DNA from: Paenibacillaceae bacterium
Lineage (GTDB): Bacteria > Bacillota > Bacilli > Paenibacillales > Paenibacillaceae
Direction: 5' to 3'
Assembly (NCBI GenBank): GCA_004134985.1
Contig: REGQ01000043.1
Span: 1 to 37,232, forward strand
Length of the DNA: 37,232 bases
The number at the start of each line of letters is the position of its first letter. The stretch's first letter is position 1. Below the pieces are notes generated by a model. The model had not been told where the DNA came from. It saw nothing but the letters and a program-made list of their open reading frames with translations, and made no database searches. Of the stretch, positions 36,301 through 37,232 are shown one piece after another. The position numbers were made by a program, and so were the translations under genes.

Positions 36301-36829
36301 GATAACCTGCTGCCAGTTGGCCAAAATCATTCTCCCCCCACGCCCACACTTGTCCGTCATTTGTCAGTGCAAGATTATGGGTCACGCCTGCCGCAATCGC
36401 AGTGACGGTCTTGCCGCCAAATCCTGATACAAGAACCGCGTATAGCTCACTGTCCTCTGTGACGTGATTGTATCCCCAGAACCAAACCTGACCGCTTGTA
36501 TCCACAGCCAGACTGTAGTCTTCTCCTGCCGCGATGGCTTTAATGTTTGTCAAAGGCGTCTCCAGAGCTGTAAGCACCTGTACTGGCCTATCCAGCTCGT
36601 CATCTTCTTTGCCATTGCCAAGCTGACCGAGATCATTATCACCCATCGCCTGCACCGTTCCATCGCTCAATAAGATCAGCAAATGATTAACTGCCGCCTC
36701 AGCCTGGGTGGCATACGGCAGCGCGGCGGCATGGGCTGTTGTCCCCTTCGTTGTGCCAAAAGCCGGCAGCGCCGCTGTCACCAATATGGCAATTAAAAAA
36801 ATGATCCAACCTTTTTGTCGCTGCTTCAC
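33323..36829 (-). CDS. RCC1-repeat cell-surface protein with three SLH domains
   Basis: 1168 residues. Signal peptide (GWIIFLIAILVTAALPAFG, cleavage about 33). Then about 11 RCC1-type repeats recognisable by AIAAGxxHSLAL, VWxWGxNxxGQLG (35-830), one beta-propeller or two. Next a beta-rich module (about 855-985, SLPAGRAGETRLGDRIKLSV to RKFAVFAV), and three SLH domains (about 1000-1165; HWAEAAVKQAVAAGFVNGYP, TRAEF). SLH domains bind pyruvylated wall polymer, so the propeller is displayed on the surface. RCC1-like surface proteins may bind proteins or carbohydrates; the role is unknown. GTG start at 36829 with GGGAGAG. Confidence 0.92.
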   Translation of the reverse strand: MKQRQKGWIIFLIAILVTAALPAFGTTKGTTAHAAALPYATQAEAAVNHLLILLSDGTVQAMGDNDLGQLGNGKEDDELDRPVQVLTALETPLTNIKAIAAGEDYSLAVDTSGQVWFWGYNHVTEDSELYAVLVSGFGGKTVTAIAAGVTHNLALTNDGQVWAWGENDFGQLAAGYRNSTANDVPSPVKTDDGSGNEIALSHIKEIAAGAGYSMALDQNGRIWGWGLNMSGVIGFGDIDFERIAEEITEDSEGAINVDPNIFVPGSPSNYFAILQYILNSEQYVDEMIVTLAKPVTRGSDRFKHIAAGGMNSLAIHRDGSVRFWGMVFDIEHGHLKLHDGERLSFGSGGQSAADIFAGVSSINGSFIASSYIRLTDGTNWCIGSFCPSGKTAYTPEKVTELTGFRSISLSDSYALGVKEDATVWMWAMLPNLSNAQYTPVLSTISDAERALAGNEQSIVIKKDGTVWEWGKHNSKTPKQVMQEDEATPFTNVVQLSRNANGQHTLALKNDGMVYSWGKGSFGQLGHGNTQDADLPKQVVNDNNGRLFANMKAVAAGDSHSLALGIDGGVWGWGSGLNGELAETHSSVHPEQIIPADLNNPFVAIEAGKGFSSAIKQDGTVWSWGSNYHGQLGNLESSQNKVPQQVVTLDSDNTPVPLEGIVAIAAGESFTLALQEIGGQTTVWAWGDNRDGQLGAGKEDQSVKYAVQVIKEDETPLQDIKAIAAGAYHAMAVDGNGKVWVWGDNYTGQLGVGERVFNSAKAIELQGVSNAAAVSAGYNHSFVLDQSGKLWAFGEDEDGQLGIISPPKTLKLHPLTFFPARPTDPKPEQPGGNWMPSFVDWNALISTTDGKLSLPAGRAGETRLGDRIKLSVPAGATTESMIITVVEVLDTAGLIQQGEVLLSSVFDLRKDVSGNFKKPVTITMKFDAAKLQSGQHPSIFYYDETAKVWVEIGGQVSGDMITVEVDYLRKFAVFAVNDKADETNETLPAVEVDVHADVVGHWAEAAVKQAVAAGFVNGYPDGTFKPNGTITRAEFAVMLMKALKSGTDSAELDFADTVPAWAQHSVAQAVEAEIIRGYEDGTFRGGASISRAELAVIIARASGVDLAASASTGFADEQHIPAWAMSAVAAVKQLGIVNGRSGGRYAPNETATRAEAVTMIVKLLALEGK

Positions 36830-37232
36830 TATTATCTCTCCCTGTTTAGCAAATATAGAATGATAAAGACGCCCGAAGTCTCCGTCCTGCTCCTTCTATT
36901 AATAACAGTTTATACTAACTTCACCAATCATTCTGTAAGCTGGATTACATATTGCAAAATTTTGCAGATATGAACCTGAACTAATAACAAGCAACTACTG
37001 TATTGCCCCAGTATTCCTGACCCTAGCGTCGTAATGATTCCGACCACTTCGGTATGCAAGTGCTCATTCGTAACTCGATAGGCTGCTCCCAGCGCGCAAG
37101 CTACTTCTAAATCCTGCGAAAATGCAGGATTTACAAGCATTTTTCCTGCACAATACCAGAAAACTTGCAAACAACCTAACATGAGAAGATTTACAATGCT
37201 GCTTCCCTGTAATGCTTCATTGTGTGCTAGCA
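36830..37232. other. Intergenic, nothing recognised
   Basis: The first 100 bp probably hold the promoter of the RCC1/SLH gene (weak TTGGTG/TATTAA with 17 bp between on the minus strand). The 84-codon minus frame at 36928-37182 has no clear ribosome-binding site or family features, so I do not call it. Confidence 0.4.

Noticed and set aside
36928-37182. Minus-strand frame of 84 codons at the right edge
   Set aside because: No ribosome-binding site, no recognisable family, and composition like non-coding DNA.

Overview
The window looks like chromosome of a spore-forming, low-to-moderate GC Firmicute, most likely of the Paenibacillaceae. The reasons are a large RCC1/SLH cell-surface protein, endospore-appendage (Ena, DUF3992) subunits, a collagen-like Gly-X-Thr spore-surface protein, Fur-type boxes, MocR, TetR and MerR regulators, and intergenic hairpin arrays with a period of about 50 bp.

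Layout. 1-4514: an iron-siderophore uptake locus on the minus strand (AraC-type regulator, lipoprotein binding protein, two FecCD permeases) with two Fur-boxed promoters. 4600-8245: an EamA exporter, then a PNPOx-like flavoprotein divergent from a MocR regulator. 8300-8780: repeat-rich intergenic DNA. 8915-25291: a spore-surface locus (collagen-like protein, Ena-like protein, two S-Ena subunits) interrupted by a mobile element of about 13.0 kb. 25535-31378: two ABC transporter modules, one with a TetR regulator. 31555-33214: a frameshifted SDR gene and another repeat array. 33323-36829: an RCC1-repeat/SLH surface protein.

Main result. The element at about 9757-22753 sits inside one collagen-like gene. 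The left part (8915-9754) ends in Gly-X-Thr repeats just where the element and its large serine recombinase begin. The right part (22754-23275) starts with Gly-Pro-Thr repeats and carries the missing C-terminal domain. Joining the two at a shared GG dinucleotide gives one uninterrupted frame of about 453 codons. The inner ends of the element carry matching inverted arms. Excision by the resident recombinase would therefore rebuild a spore-surface gene, the same logic as skin/sigK and SPbeta/spsM in Bacillus subtilis. Whether excision happens during sporulation is inference.

The element is a decayed integrative element of the Tn1549/Tn4451 kind. It keeps an apparently intact recombinase and a DUF6870-like gene. 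It also holds the head and the tail of a relaxase gene 7.5 kb apart, two broken Cys-rich KTR genes, a frameshifted CD1845-family gene and duplicated backbone segments. Cargo has been spliced in between: a TmrB-like kinase, MarR plus a broken methyltransferase, a VOC protein, a DrrAB-like ABC exporter, a MerR/MmpS-like/GAP module, and a lipoprotein plus a truncated metalloprotease. A 25-bp palindrome occurs seven times inside the element; I found no copy outside it.
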